From positions 1 through 12,353 of the forward strand of contig DASUKA010000110.1 in the NCBI GenBank assembly GCA_036278935.1: 12,353 nt of DNA, given 5' to 3'. The notes beneath the pieces were generated by a model. That model was not told the DNA's origin, did no database searches, and saw only the letters and a list, made by a program, of their open reading frames with translations. The position numbers were made by a program, and so were the translations under genes. Positions 1-6,975 of this stretch are shown here, piece after piece. Source of the DNA: DASSNR01 sp036278935 (GTDB lineage: Bacteria > Gemmatimonadota > Gemmatimonadetes > Gemmatimonadales > Gemmatimonadaceae). Every line of letters begins with the position of its first letter. Within the stretch, counting starts at the first letter, position 1.

Positions 1-566
1 ATGTTGATTCCGGGCACGTGCGACTCGAGCACGTTGGCGAGCGGTCGCTCCTCCTCCTTGCGCAGCACGCTGTCGGGAATGAAGTAGCCGGTCGCTCCGT
101 GCAAGCGACGGTCCTCAAAGCCCCGCAGGTTGGGGGAGATATAGCTCGACCTGCCATGCGTGGTCACGCCCGGCAGCCGTACGGCGGGTGTCAGCACCAC
201 CGTCACCGGTGTGGTGTCCGCCGGTGAGACGGAGACTGCCAGAGTCTGCATCGCGTAGCCAAACTTCCGGATGCGGACCAGACCGCCGCCATCGGGGAGG
301 AAGCTGAGCGCGACGGTGCCCGTGCGGCTGGTCGTCGCGGAGGCGCCGGTGAGGATGTCGGCGACATCGGCATCCGCCACAGGCTGCCCGCTTGCCGCAT
401 CGAACACCCCCAGCACTCGATAACGATATGGCGGTAGCAGTGAGGCGGCGTGCGCACTCGCGGCCGTGTCCTGTGCCGCGCTGCTGCCTGTGGCGAGGAC
501 CACGGCCGCAAGGGTCGTCAACAGGAGCTGCGTGATGCATCGCCTGTGCTGCACGCCTCCTCCCAT
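1..566 (-). CDS. Secreted carboxypeptidase-regulatory-like / TonB-plug-like protein, 5' part only
   Basis: Translating the minus strand from the ATG at 566 gives an open frame of 188 codons that runs off the left edge without a stop. Residues 10-31 form a hydrophobic signal peptide ending in an AxA-like stretch (GSSAAQ), so export is likely. Residues about 46-125 (YRVLGVFDAASGQPVADADV, then a Gly/Thr-rich beta segment and a KFGYAMQTLAV strand) look like a carboxypeptidase-regulatory-like beta-sandwich. Then come GFEDRR and ATGYFIPDSVL followed by LANVLESHVPGIN, a pattern typical of plug-like segments in TonB-receptor relatives of Gemmatimonadota. The start could instead be the in-frame GTG at 554, which has a GGAGG just upstream; that choice keeps the signal peptide. 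The missing C-terminus prevents deciding between a full TonB-dependent receptor and a short plug protein. The frame assignment is secure; the family assignment is by motif recognition. Confidence 0.82.
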   Translation of the reverse strand, partial: MGGGVQHRRCITQLLLTTLAAVVLATGSSAAQDTAASAHAASLLPPYRYRVLGVFDAASGQPVADADVADILTGASATTSRTGTVALSFLPDGGGLVRIRKFGYAMQTLAVSVSPADTTPVTVVLTPAVRLPGVTTHGRSSYISPNLRGFEDRRLHGATGYFIPDSVLRKEEERPLANVLESHVPGIN

Positions 567-583
567 GTTCGAGCACGACCACC

Positions 584-624
584 CGGCAGCATGGCGCGCT
601 GGACGACAGCGCGCCATGCTGCCG
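584..624. terminator. Perfect 18-bp inverted repeat (hairpin) between two minus-strand genes
   Basis: The arms at 584-601 (CGGCAGCATGGCGCGCTG) and 607-624 are exact reverse complements around a 5-nt loop (GACGA). The hairpin starts 7 nt past the stop codon of the propeller gene and ends 17 nt before the ATG of the downstream gene. A strong stem just past a stop suggests a transcription terminator or an mRNA 3'-end stabiliser. No T-tract follows on either strand, so it is not a canonical intrinsic terminator. Because the next gene is co-directional, it could instead act as an attenuator or operator for that gene. Confidence 0.6.
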
Positions 625-630
625 ATATAA

Positions 631-3600
631 TCACGGCGTCTGGCGGAGGTTCCCCGGCCCGCCCGCACCGTCCCCGGCTCCCGCCCCGACGCTTCCCCCC
701 TGCCACGTCGGGAACCGCCCGCTCGTCCACGGCGCGCCGGCCGCTTCCGCCGCATCCTCCAGCTGCTTCACGTCCACTGTCACCAGCGTGCGCAACTGCG
801 AAAGCACGCCGCTAAAGCCGGATGCCACGATCTCGTACTGATGCTTCTGGGTGGTTGTCGCGTCGCCCAGCGAGGACGACCAGAGGCCGCCCGTGATGTC
901 GTTGAGCCGGCTGAGCAGCGACGGCGGCGACGACTCGTGCCGGCGCGCCTCCGTGCGGTCGCCCGTGAGCGAGGTCTGGATGTCGCGCAACCGGTTCTCC
1001 AGCGTCAGTGTCTGCTGTTGGAGCTTCGCGTCCGCGGCCGGCGTCGCTTGCAGCGCGCGCTGCAGGAGCTGGAGTCGGTTCATCGTCTCCGTCGCGACGG
1101 CGTTGGCGCCGAGCACCGCGCGCGCGAGCTTGGCCGTCTGCTGCTGGAAGGCAAGCACAGCGGGCGAGCGCGGCGACGCGGTGGAATCAAGCAGGTACAC
1201 CTGGAATGTCTGCGGCTCGCCCAGCGCGGTGACCACGCCATCCACGCGCTTCGCCATCGCCACGTGGTAGGTGCCGGGGAGGACGTACGGTCCTGCGCCC
1301 CCGCGGCGGAAGCCCCCGCCGCCGCCCCGTCTGCCACCCGACGACGGCGGCGTGGGCGGGTTGGGCGAGGGATAGCGGAGATCCCACGAGACGTGCTGCA
1401 CGCCGGCGCCGGTGGGTCCGGTGAGCCGGCGCACCACGTGTCCCTCCGCGTCGGTGACGGTGAAGAGCATCGCTGGCGGGATCTCGCGGTCCTCCACGCG
1501 CAGCGAGTCCCACGACGGGTAGAACACGTCCTCGCCCTTTCTGGCCGCGGCCTTCTCCGCCTTCTGCCTCCGGGCGCGACGCGTCTGGAGCGCGTCCTTC
1601 AGGTAGTAGACGAACTGCGCACCCGAGGGCGGGTTGGACGCCGTGTAGAAGGCGCTCCCTTGCCACCCCGCGCCCGATCCGCCAAGCGGGCGCGAGCGCA
1701 CGAAGAGCGGCGTGCGCTTGACCGGAAAGAGCGTCGCGTCGCTCGCGAGCACCTTGGGCGTGAGCGCGCGGAGCGTCGCCAGATTGTCCAGCACGTAGAA
1801 GCCGCGCCCGAAGGTAGCGACCACCAGTGCGTCATCCCGCTTCTGGATCTCCAGGTCGCGCACCTGGATGGTCGGCATCCCGCTGCCCAGCTTGGCCCAC
1901 TGCTTCCCGCCATCCGCCGTGTAGTACAGGCCGAACTCCGTGCCGGCGTAGAGCAGGTCAGGATCGATAGGATCGTCGATCACCACGTACACCGTGCCGC
2001 GCTCCGGCAGATTGCTGCTGATGGACGTCCACGTGTGCCCCAGGTCCGTACTCTTGAAGACATACGGCTTGAAGTCGCCCGACTTGTGGTTGTCGAACAC
2101 CGCGTACACGGTGTTCGTGTCGTGGCTCGAGGGCGTCACGCGGGAGACGAAGGCGGTGTCCGGCGCGCCCGGAATGTTCTCGATCTTGCGCCAGGTCGCG
2201 CCGCCATCCGGGCTCACCTGAATGAGCCCATCGTCCGTGCCCACCCAGAGCAGCCCCTCCTTGAGCGGCGATTCGGCTACCGCCACGATGCTCCCGTACA
2301 GCGAGGTGGACGTGTTCTTTGCCACCGCGTCCACGCCCCACACGCGCCCCATCATCTTCAACTTGTTGCGGTCGATCTGCCGGGTGAGGTCGGGGCTCAC
2401 GGCGCGCCACGTGTTGCCTCGGTCGTCGCTCCGGAAGAGCTTGTTGGCCGCGAAGTAGAGCCGCGTGTGTGAGAAGGGGCTGATGATGAGCGGCGAGTCC
2501 CAGAACCAGCGCAGCCCGGGCTGCCCAGAATCCGGCTGCGGGCGGACGTCTACGCGCTCGCCCGTCTTCAGGTTGAAGCGCTCGATGCTCCCGTTCTGTG
2601 ACTGCGAGTAGACGGTGTTGGGATCCGTAGGATCCACGCGCGTCTGAAAACCGTCGCCGCCCGCTGTGAAAAACCAGTCGCGGTTGGTGATCCCGTTGTC
2701 GGTGCGCGTGGCGGAAGGGCCGCCCACGGTGGAGTTGTCCTGCACGCCGCCGTACACGCGGAAGTAGGGGAGCGAGTTGTCCGTGTCCACCCGGTAGAAT
2801 TGCGCCAGCGGCAGATTGGCGAAGTAGCGATAGGTCTGGCCGCGGTCGAACGTCTCGTACAGCCCGCCATCGCAGCCGATGAGCAGGTGCTCCGTGTTGT
2901 CCGGGTCGATCCACACGACGTGATTGTCGGGGTGCTTGTCGCGCTCGCCCACCCGGGTGAAGGTCTTGCCCCCGTCGTCGGTGACCATCGTTTGCACATC
3001 CCCCGAGTACACCCGGTTCACGTCAACCGGATCGGGGAAGAGCGCCTGATAGTAGAGACCGATGGCGGTGTAGTCGCCCATCTTCTGCCAGCTCACGCCG
3101 TCGTCGCGCGAGCGGAAGAAGCCGCCCTTGTCGTTGGCCGCTTCGACGATCGCGTAGACGATGTCGGGATCGGCGGGTGAGATGGCGAGCCCGATGCGGC
3201 CGAGCTGCTCCCGGGGCAGTCCGGACTCCGATTTCTTCCAGGTGGCGCCGCCATCCGTGGAACGGTAGATGGCGGACTCCGGGCCACCGGCGATGTAGCC
3301 CCACTCTCGGCGGATACGCTGCCAGGTGGTGGCGATCACCACGTCCGGGTTGCGCGGATCGAGCACCACGTCGCTCGCGCCCGCCCACGCGCCGCCATCG
3401 AGCACCTTCTTCCAGGTGGCGCCGCCATCGGTGGTCTTGAACAGGCCGCGGTCACCGCCGCCGCTCCAGAGTGGGCCCTGCGCGGCCACGTACACCACGT
3501 CGGAGTTGCGCGGGTCGATCGCGATCCGCCCGATGTGCTCGCTCGCCTTGAGCCCCATGTTCTTCCAGCTCCGCCCGCCGTCGATGGTTTTGTACACGCC

Positions 3601-4053
3601 ATCGCCGTACGACACGGAGCGCTGTGCATTGTCTTCTCCGGTGCCTACCCAGACGATGTTGGGGTTCTTCGGATCCACCACCACTCGGCCGATCGAGTAG
3701 GAGCCCTCGTGGTCGAAGATGGGGGTGAAAGTCACGCCAGCGTTCGTCGTCTTCCACAGGCCGCCGGACGCGGTGCCGATGTACCAGGTGGTCTTGTGCT
3801 GCGGATCGACTGCGATGTCGCTGATGCGGCCGGAGATGAGCCCAGGGCCGATAGAGCGAAGATGCAGACCGGCCGATGGGTTCTTCGTCTTTGCCGAATC
3901 AGCGGCTGGGCGGGCGGCGGCAGCGGTCCGCCTGGCGCCTCGGCGCCGCTGTTGGGCGGAAGCAGAGGCGGCGGGCGTGAGGGCGACGGCCAGCGCGAGG
4001 GCTGCCGCGACGGCGCGAGGAGACCTGGCGAGAGCGTAGTGAATGAGCCGCAT
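631..4053 (-). CDS. Secreted multi-Asp-box (BNR/VPS10-sortilin-like) beta-propeller protein
   Basis: The product is 1140 residues. The ATG at 4053 is chosen because a clean signal peptide follows at once (basic MRLIHYALAR, then an Ala/Leu core, cleavage near ASASAQ, residues 31-34); the longer frame to 4203 adds an Arg-rich stretch unlike a coding start. No Shine-Dalgarno is visible. Asp-box motifs (S/T-x-D-x-G-x-x-W/F) recur at about residues 102, 155, 206, 264, 314, 357, 400, 541, 613, 667 and 710, e.g. KTTDGGATW and RSTDGGATW. This indicates one or two beta-propellers like the VPS10/sortilin N-terminal fold. Residues 760-895 form a further beta-rich domain, 896-921 a Pro/Gly/Arg low-complexity linker, and 960-1100 a predicted helical region ending in a Gly-rich tail. 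Databases usually call such proteins glycosyl hydrolase or sortilin-like, but no sialidase catalytic set (Arg triad, FRIP motif) is evident, so binding or scaffolding is as likely as catalysis. It lies upstream of the other secreted-protein gene. Confidence 0.88.
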   Translation of the reverse strand: MRLIHYALARSPRAVAAALALAVALTPAASASAQQRRRGARRTAAAARPAADSAKTKNPSAGLHLRSIGPGLISGRISDIAVDPQHKTTWYIGTASGGLWKTTNAGVTFTPIFDHEGSYSIGRVVVDPKNPNIVWVGTGEDNAQRSVSYGDGVYKTIDGGRSWKNMGLKASEHIGRIAIDPRNSDVVYVAAQGPLWSGGGDRGLFKTTDGGATWKKVLDGGAWAGASDVVLDPRNPDVVIATTWQRIRREWGYIAGGPESAIYRSTDGGATWKKSESGLPREQLGRIGLAISPADPDIVYAIVEAANDKGGFFRSRDDGVSWQKMGDYTAIGLYYQALFPDPVDVNRVYSGDVQTMVTDDGGKTFTRVGERDKHPDNHVVWIDPDNTEHLLIGCDGGLYETFDRGQTYRYFANLPLAQFYRVDTDNSLPYFRVYGGVQDNSTVGGPSATRTDNGITNRDWFFTAGGDGFQTRVDPTDPNTVYSQSQNGSIERFNLKTGERVDVRPQPDSGQPGLRWFWDSPLIISPFSHTRLYFAANKLFRSDDRGNTWRAVSPDLTRQIDRNKLKMMGRVWGVDAVAKNTSTSLYGSIVAVAESPLKEGLLWVGTDDGLIQVSPDGGATWRKIENIPGAPDTAFVSRVTPSSHDTNTVYAVFDNHKSGDFKPYVFKSTDLGHTWTSISSNLPERGTVYVVIDDPIDPDLLYAGTEFGLYYTADGGKQWAKLGSGMPTIQVRDLEIQKRDDALVVATFGRGFYVLDNLATLRALTPKVLASDATLFPVKRTPLFVRSRPLGGSGAGWQGSAFYTASNPPSGAQFVYYLKDALQTRRARRQKAEKAAARKGEDVFYPSWDSLRVEDREIPPAMLFTVTDAEGHVVRRLTGPTGAGVQHVSWDLRYPSPNPPTPPSSGGRRGGGGGFRRGGAGPYVLPGTYHVAMAKRVDGVVTALGEPQTFQVYLLDSTASPRSPAVLAFQQQTAKLARAVLGANAVATETMNRLQLLQRALQATPAADAKLQQQTLTLENRLRDIQTSLTGDRTEARRHESSPPSLLSRLNDITGGLWSSSLGDATTTQKHQYEIVASGFSGVLSQLRTLVTVDVKQLEDAAEAAGAPWTSGRFPTWQGGSVGAGAGDGAGGPGNLRQTP

Positions 4054-4312
4054 GGATCGCAAGGAGGAGGCGCGACGCACGCTGCGTGCATCGCCGGGGA
4101 GTGAACAGGTGTGCGGAGTGGTGCAAACTCTACAGTGTGTGCTAGCGGACCGCCACCCTCCGCGTGGCGCCCGCACCCCCGTGGCCCTCGCACCGGCAGC
4201 CACCCGCCCGCGTAGCGCATTCCGTCCTCCCTCATTCGCCGGTCACGACGGCGCGGTTTGGGTCGTCCTCTTGACGGCGCCGCCGGCCCTACGGTGCCTG
4301 AATGACTCGCAG

Positions 4313-4333
4313 GTTGCAACCGGACCGTGCAAC
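4313..4333. promoter_or_regulatory. GTTGCAAC dyad, possible regulator-binding site
   Basis: GTTGCAAC at 4313-4320 is an 8-bp palindrome. GTGCAAC follows at 4327-4333, so GTTGCA and TGCAAC are also inverted about a 9-nt centre. The site is about 85-105 bp upstream of the sigma-54-like promoter, a normal distance for an activator (enhancer) site. Function is inferred from position and symmetry only. Confidence 0.25.
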
Positions 4334-4416
4334 GTGCGAGCACAGTCTGTGGCGCCGAGGCGGCAGTCCGTGTGCTATGCGGAACATTAGCAATGCTTTA
4401 TCGACGTGATGTGTGG

Positions 4417-4433
4417 TTGGCACGATCGTCGCA
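4417..4433 (+). promoter_or_regulatory. Sigma-54 (RpoN)-type promoter candidate for the diguanylate cyclase gene
   Basis: TTGGCACGATCGTCGCA matches the RpoN consensus YTGGCACGRNNNTTGCW at every fixed position except one (C for the second T of the -12 element). The essential GG (-24) and GC (-12) are present with correct spacing. It points toward the GGDEF gene, 124 bp before its ATG, and predicts transcription starting near 4444, right at the leader hairpin. If real, transcription would need RpoN and an ATP-dependent enhancer-binding activator. Confidence 0.45.
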
Positions 4434-4440
4434 CCCTCCC

Positions 4441-4485
4441 AGCCCGCGCGACGTGCCTGCATTCAGATGCAGGCGCGTCCGGGCT
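4441..4485 (+). promoter_or_regulatory. Stem-loop in the 5' leader of the diguanylate cyclase gene
   Basis: GACGTGCCTGCA (4450-4461) pairs with TGCAGGCGCGTC (4468-4479) over 12 positions with a single G-U, around the loop TTCAGA. After a 3-nt bulge, AGCCCG (4441-4446) pairs with CGGGCT (4480-4485). The total stem is about 18 bp. It ends 72 nt before the start codon. No T-run follows, so it is not an intrinsic terminator. It could be an RNA leader structure or a DNA operator. Confidence 0.5.
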
Positions 4486-4557
4486 CGGAGAGGTATCCAT
4501 CCCGCCAGCGCGGCGTCTGCGCCTCCTGACGCCTCCCGAAGACCGCGGTTCTGATCG

Positions 4558-5820
4558 ATGCAGACGCCCTTGCCCTCTTCAGCCTACCAGGATCGTCCCA
4601 GGACCCGCGCGCAGGAAAACGCGGAGATCCTGATGTGGCAGGCGCGCTTGCGTGTGGCGTACGCAACCCTCACCGCCGCCGCCGCGATCGCCCTGCTGGC
4701 CGCGCGCATCGTGCCGTATCTGCCTGGGCTGGTGGTCGCCAGTCTGGCGCTCGATCTCGCGATCGTTCTACTGCTCTGGGCGATCATCCGGCGCACCGGG
4801 CAGGCGGGGCTGGGGATGGTGTACGCCACGCTCCTGGCCGACATGATCTTCATCTTCGGTGTCGTGGGCGCGGCCGTCCCGCCGCAGTACAACGACCTCA
4901 CACTGCTGCTGGCCTTCGCGGTGCTCCACCTTACCGTCTTCTGCTTTGGCACCGCCCCGGCGACAGCCACGCTCATGGGCGTGAGCGCGGGGTACGCCGG
5001 CCTCTCTTGGGTTTCCCAACAGTCACCCGGCTTCGTGACCTGGCGTCACGCCTTTCTCTCTCTGGGGATCTTCGTGGGCGTGGGGAGCGCCTTCATCGTC
5101 CAGTACGGGAGCGTGAAGGCGCGGCTCGCAAAGATCATCGATCTGCTGGAGCGGGCGCAGGCGGGTGACCTGTCATCGGAGTATGCCACGGCGGCGGACG
5201 TGCACCCGGACAGCATCACCATGGTGGGGCGCGCCTACAATCGCGTTCGCGCGGAGCTGGCCAGCCTGGTGCTCACCGACCCGCTCAGCGGATGCTTCAA
5301 TCGAAGAGGATTCGCACAGGAGCTCGCCCGCGAGCTGGCGCGCGCGGTGCGGAGCGGTCAGGAGATCGCGATGCTCGCGGTGGACGTGGACTACTTCAAA
5401 ACCGTGAACGACACACTCGGCCATCTGGTGGGCGACGACGTGATCCGGGAAGTGGGCGCGGTGCTGAAATCCGTGGCGCGCGGCGTCGACATCGTGGCGC
5501 GCATGGGCGGTGACGAGTTCATCGTCCTGCTGCCGGAGACCGGCATGCCTGGCGCCTACCGGCTCGCGATGCGCATTCGCGAGGAGATCGGCGCGCGCCA
5601 CTTTCCTGGTGTGGAGGGGCGCGTCCCCATCACCGTGAGCATCGGGCTCGTCGCAGACAGGGTGGTGGACGAAAATATCGCGCACGACCTGCACTCCCGC
5701 GCTGACGAAGCGTTGTACGCCGCGAAGGACGGTGGACGGAATCGCGTGGCTGTGTGGACCTCGAATCTGCGCACCATCGCCGTCTCACGCGCGAAGGAAC
5801 AGGTGCTGGAGGCGAGGTGA
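4558..5820 (+). CDS. Membrane diguanylate cyclase (6 TM + GGDEF)
   Basis: This 420-residue protein should make cyclic di-GMP from two GTP at the inner membrane. Residues about 33-185 contain six hydrophobic helices (approximately 33-52, 55-77, 84-106, 113-132, 135-153, 164-184), a sensory or anchoring part of unknown ligand. A HAMP-like amphipathic linker follows (187-238, with AQAGDLSSEY). The GGDEF domain spans about 238-402: TDPLSGCFNRRGF entry motif (240-252), VDVDYFK with metal-binding D276, ND at 284-285, GH at 288-289, and active-site GGDEF at 317-321. The inhibitory site RxxD (R308-D311) sits exactly five residues before GGDEF, so product feedback inhibition is expected. No EAL or HD-GYP domain is present. 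The first ATG (4558) has a weak ribosome site; the in-frame ATG at 4633 has GGAG 6 nt upstream and would give 395 residues with all TM helices kept. A sigma-54-like promoter and a hairpin precede it. Confidence 0.93.
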   Translation: MQTPLPSSAYQDRPRTRAQENAEILMWQARLRVAYATLTAAAAIALLAARIVPYLPGLVVASLALDLAIVLLLWAIIRRTGQAGLGMVYATLLADMIFIFGVVGAAVPPQYNDLTLLLAFAVLHLTVFCFGTAPATATLMGVSAGYAGLSWVSQQSPGFVTWRHAFLSLGIFVGVGSAFIVQYGSVKARLAKIIDLLERAQAGDLSSEYATAADVHPDSITMVGRAYNRVRAELASLVLTDPLSGCFNRRGFAQELARELARAVRSGQEIAMLAVDVDYFKTVNDTLGHLVGDDVIREVGAVLKSVARGVDIVARMGGDEFIVLLPETGMPGAYRLAMRIREEIGARHFPGVEGRVPITVSIGLVADRVVDENIAHDLHSRADEALYAAKDGGRNRVAVWTSNLRTIAVSRAKEQVLEAR

Positions 5821-5824
5821 GGGG

Positions 5825-5841
5825 CGGCGCTCGGAGCGCCG
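5825..5841. terminator. Short hairpin between convergent genes
   Basis: CGGCGCT (5825-5831) and AGCGCCG (5835-5841) form a perfect 7-bp stem with a 3-nt loop. It fills the 21-nt gap between the stop of the cyclase gene (5818-5820) and the stop of the convergent phzF-like gene (5842-5844). It is probably a bidirectional terminator, but no T-tract is present on either side. Confidence 0.5.
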
Positions 5842-6795
5842 TCAGGATCGAGGCGGCGCGCCAGCCGTCACGTCTTCCGCGCCGCGCATCGCTCCCTCCG
5901 CCACCATCACGCACTCGCCACCCACGCGGATGGCGGTGACCTGGCCGTCCACCCGGTCCACCTCGACGTGGAGGATGCTCGGGCGGCCCATCTCGAGTCC
6001 CTGCTCCACGATGTAGCGGAGCTGCCCGGACTCGGCGGGGGCCTCACGGGCGGCCAGGTAACCGCCCAGCGCCGCGGCGGCGGAGCCGGTGGCCGGGTCC
6101 TCGGGAACACTGAGCCCCGGTACGAAGACGCGGGCATGGATGTCGGAGCCGGCGCGCTCCCCGTCGCGCGAGAAGACCATGAGCTGCGGCGCCCAGTACG
6201 ACTTGAGAATCGACTCCCAGTGATCCAGCCGCACGCGGGCGCGCGCGACCACGTTCCGGTCGCGCACGGGGACAAAGAGAAAGGGGAGCCCGCAGGACAC
6301 CGCCTGCGGCGCATTCATTCCGCCCAGCAGGTCGCCGGGCTCGAGTGAGAGCATGTTGGCGAGTACCGACCGTCCGGGAGCCGGCGGCCCCACTTCCGGG
6401 AGTTTGGCGGTGGTGAGCTGCGCGAACACGGGGTACGCGCTGCGCAGCCGGACGTCCACGGGCACCACCCCCACCTGCTCCTCGAACAGCACGCGAAGCT
6501 CCGCGCCGCTGCCTGCCGTTGTCACTTCTCCGAGCGCGGCCAGCACGAACGCCGCCCCGACTGTGGGATGGCCCGCGAAGGGGATCTCGCCGGCGGGCGT
6601 GAAGATGCGCAGTCGCCTGGTGTGTGCTGCATCCTGAGGAGGGAGGACGAAGACGGTTTCCGAGAGATTCAGCTCGCGCGCAATGCGCGGCAGATCGGCC
6701 TCCGGAATACCGGCCGCATCGGGGAAGACGGCGAGCGGATTGCCGCCGAAGATCGTATTCGTGAAGACGTCGGCGGTGAGGAAGCGGAAAGGCAT
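5842..6795 (-). CDS. PhzF family isomerase-like protein
   Basis: The product is 317 residues with the two-lobed diaminopimelate-epimerase-like fold of the PhzF family. Family members isomerise small acidic metabolites; in phenazine producers PhzF isomerises trans-2,3-dihydro-3-hydroxyanthranilate. Visible motifs are the N-terminal FLTADVFTNTIFGGNPLAVF (residues 4-23), NLSETVFV carrying the expected general acid/base Glu (E46), the FAGHP motif (H76) and EDPATGSA (Asp233). All three residues known from PhzF structures are therefore present, so an active enzyme is likely. No other phenazine genes lie nearby, so the substrate is unknown and a phenazine role is not supported. The ATG at 6795 is preferred because the family begins directly with this motif; an in-frame ATG at 6849 would add 18 residues without family character. 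No Shine-Dalgarno is visible. It is divergent from the IorAB-like operon and convergent with the cyclase gene. Confidence 0.9.
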   Translation of the reverse strand: MPFRFLTADVFTNTIFGGNPLAVFPDAAGIPEADLPRIARELNLSETVFVLPPQDAAHTRRLRIFTPAGEIPFAGHPTVGAAFVLAALGEVTTAGSGAELRVLFEEQVGVVPVDVRLRSAYPVFAQLTTAKLPEVGPPAPGRSVLANMLSLEPGDLLGGMNAPQAVSCGLPFLFVPVRDRNVVARARVRLDHWESILKSYWAPQLMVFSRDGERAGSDIHARVFVPGLSVPEDPATGSAAAALGGYLAAREAPAESGQLRYIVEQGLEMGRPSILHVEVDRVDGQVTAIRVGGECVMVAEGAMRGAEDVTAGAPPRS

Positions 6796-6975
6796 GGGGG
6801 AAACTATGTCATCGCTCGCATCTCGCGCCAGGCACGCCATGTGCGGCACGCGATCGGGTACGCCGGATCTCGTCCGCGCCCTTCAGTTCGGCCGGGCCCT
6901 CCCATTATTCTTTATCCAATACGCCCGCATCCCGCGTAGTCGGATCTCACCAGTCTCCCTCCTGGAGTCCGCCGC
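6796..6975. promoter_or_regulatory. Divergent promoter region of phzF-like gene and iorAB-like operon
   Basis: This 180-bp spacer must serve both divergent genes. Its one AT-rich island (6903-6922, CATTATTCTTTATCCAATAC) stands out in GC-rich surroundings and is the likeliest -10 area, but no clean -35/-10 pair can be named on either strand. GGAG at 6964-6967 lies 8 nt before the ATG at 6976 and is a good ribosome-binding site for the iron-sulfur subunit. Confidence 0.35.

Larger units (their letters stand above)
4054..4557. other. Divergent intergenic region, no gene
   Basis: About 500 bp separates the minus-strand propeller gene from the plus-strand diguanylate cyclase gene. It must hold promoters for both. 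Open frames here are Arg/Pro/Ala-rich and have no recognisable product. I see no tRNA-like cloverleaf. The structured elements are a GTTGCAAC dyad (4313-4333), a sigma-54-type promoter match (4417-4433) and a leader hairpin (4441-4485), each listed separately. I see no convincing sigma-70 promoter for the propeller gene. Confidence 0.6.

Noticed and set aside
115..582. Minus-strand closed frame of 155 codons at the left end
   Set aside because: The adjacent frame from 566 has a signal peptide and recognisable domains and is open to the edge, whereas this one is Arg/His-rich without features.
626..631. TATAAT on the plus strand
   Set aside because: It has no -35 partner and would only read antisense into the propeller gene; it overlaps that gene's stop codon, so it is most likely chance.
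1290..1345. G-rich coding strand of the Gly/Arg linker as a possible G-quadruplex
   Set aside because: Only three runs of three or more G with short loops are present; the composition is explained by Gly codons.
841..2472. 543-codon plus-strand frame opposite the propeller gene
   Set aside because: Its composition is Arg/Val/Glu-rich with no motif; the minus strand encodes clear Asp-boxes here.
4054..4557. Possible tRNA or small protein gene in the long divergent spacer
   Set aside because: I found no cloverleaf or CCA end, and the short frames lack ribosome sites and any recognisable sequence.
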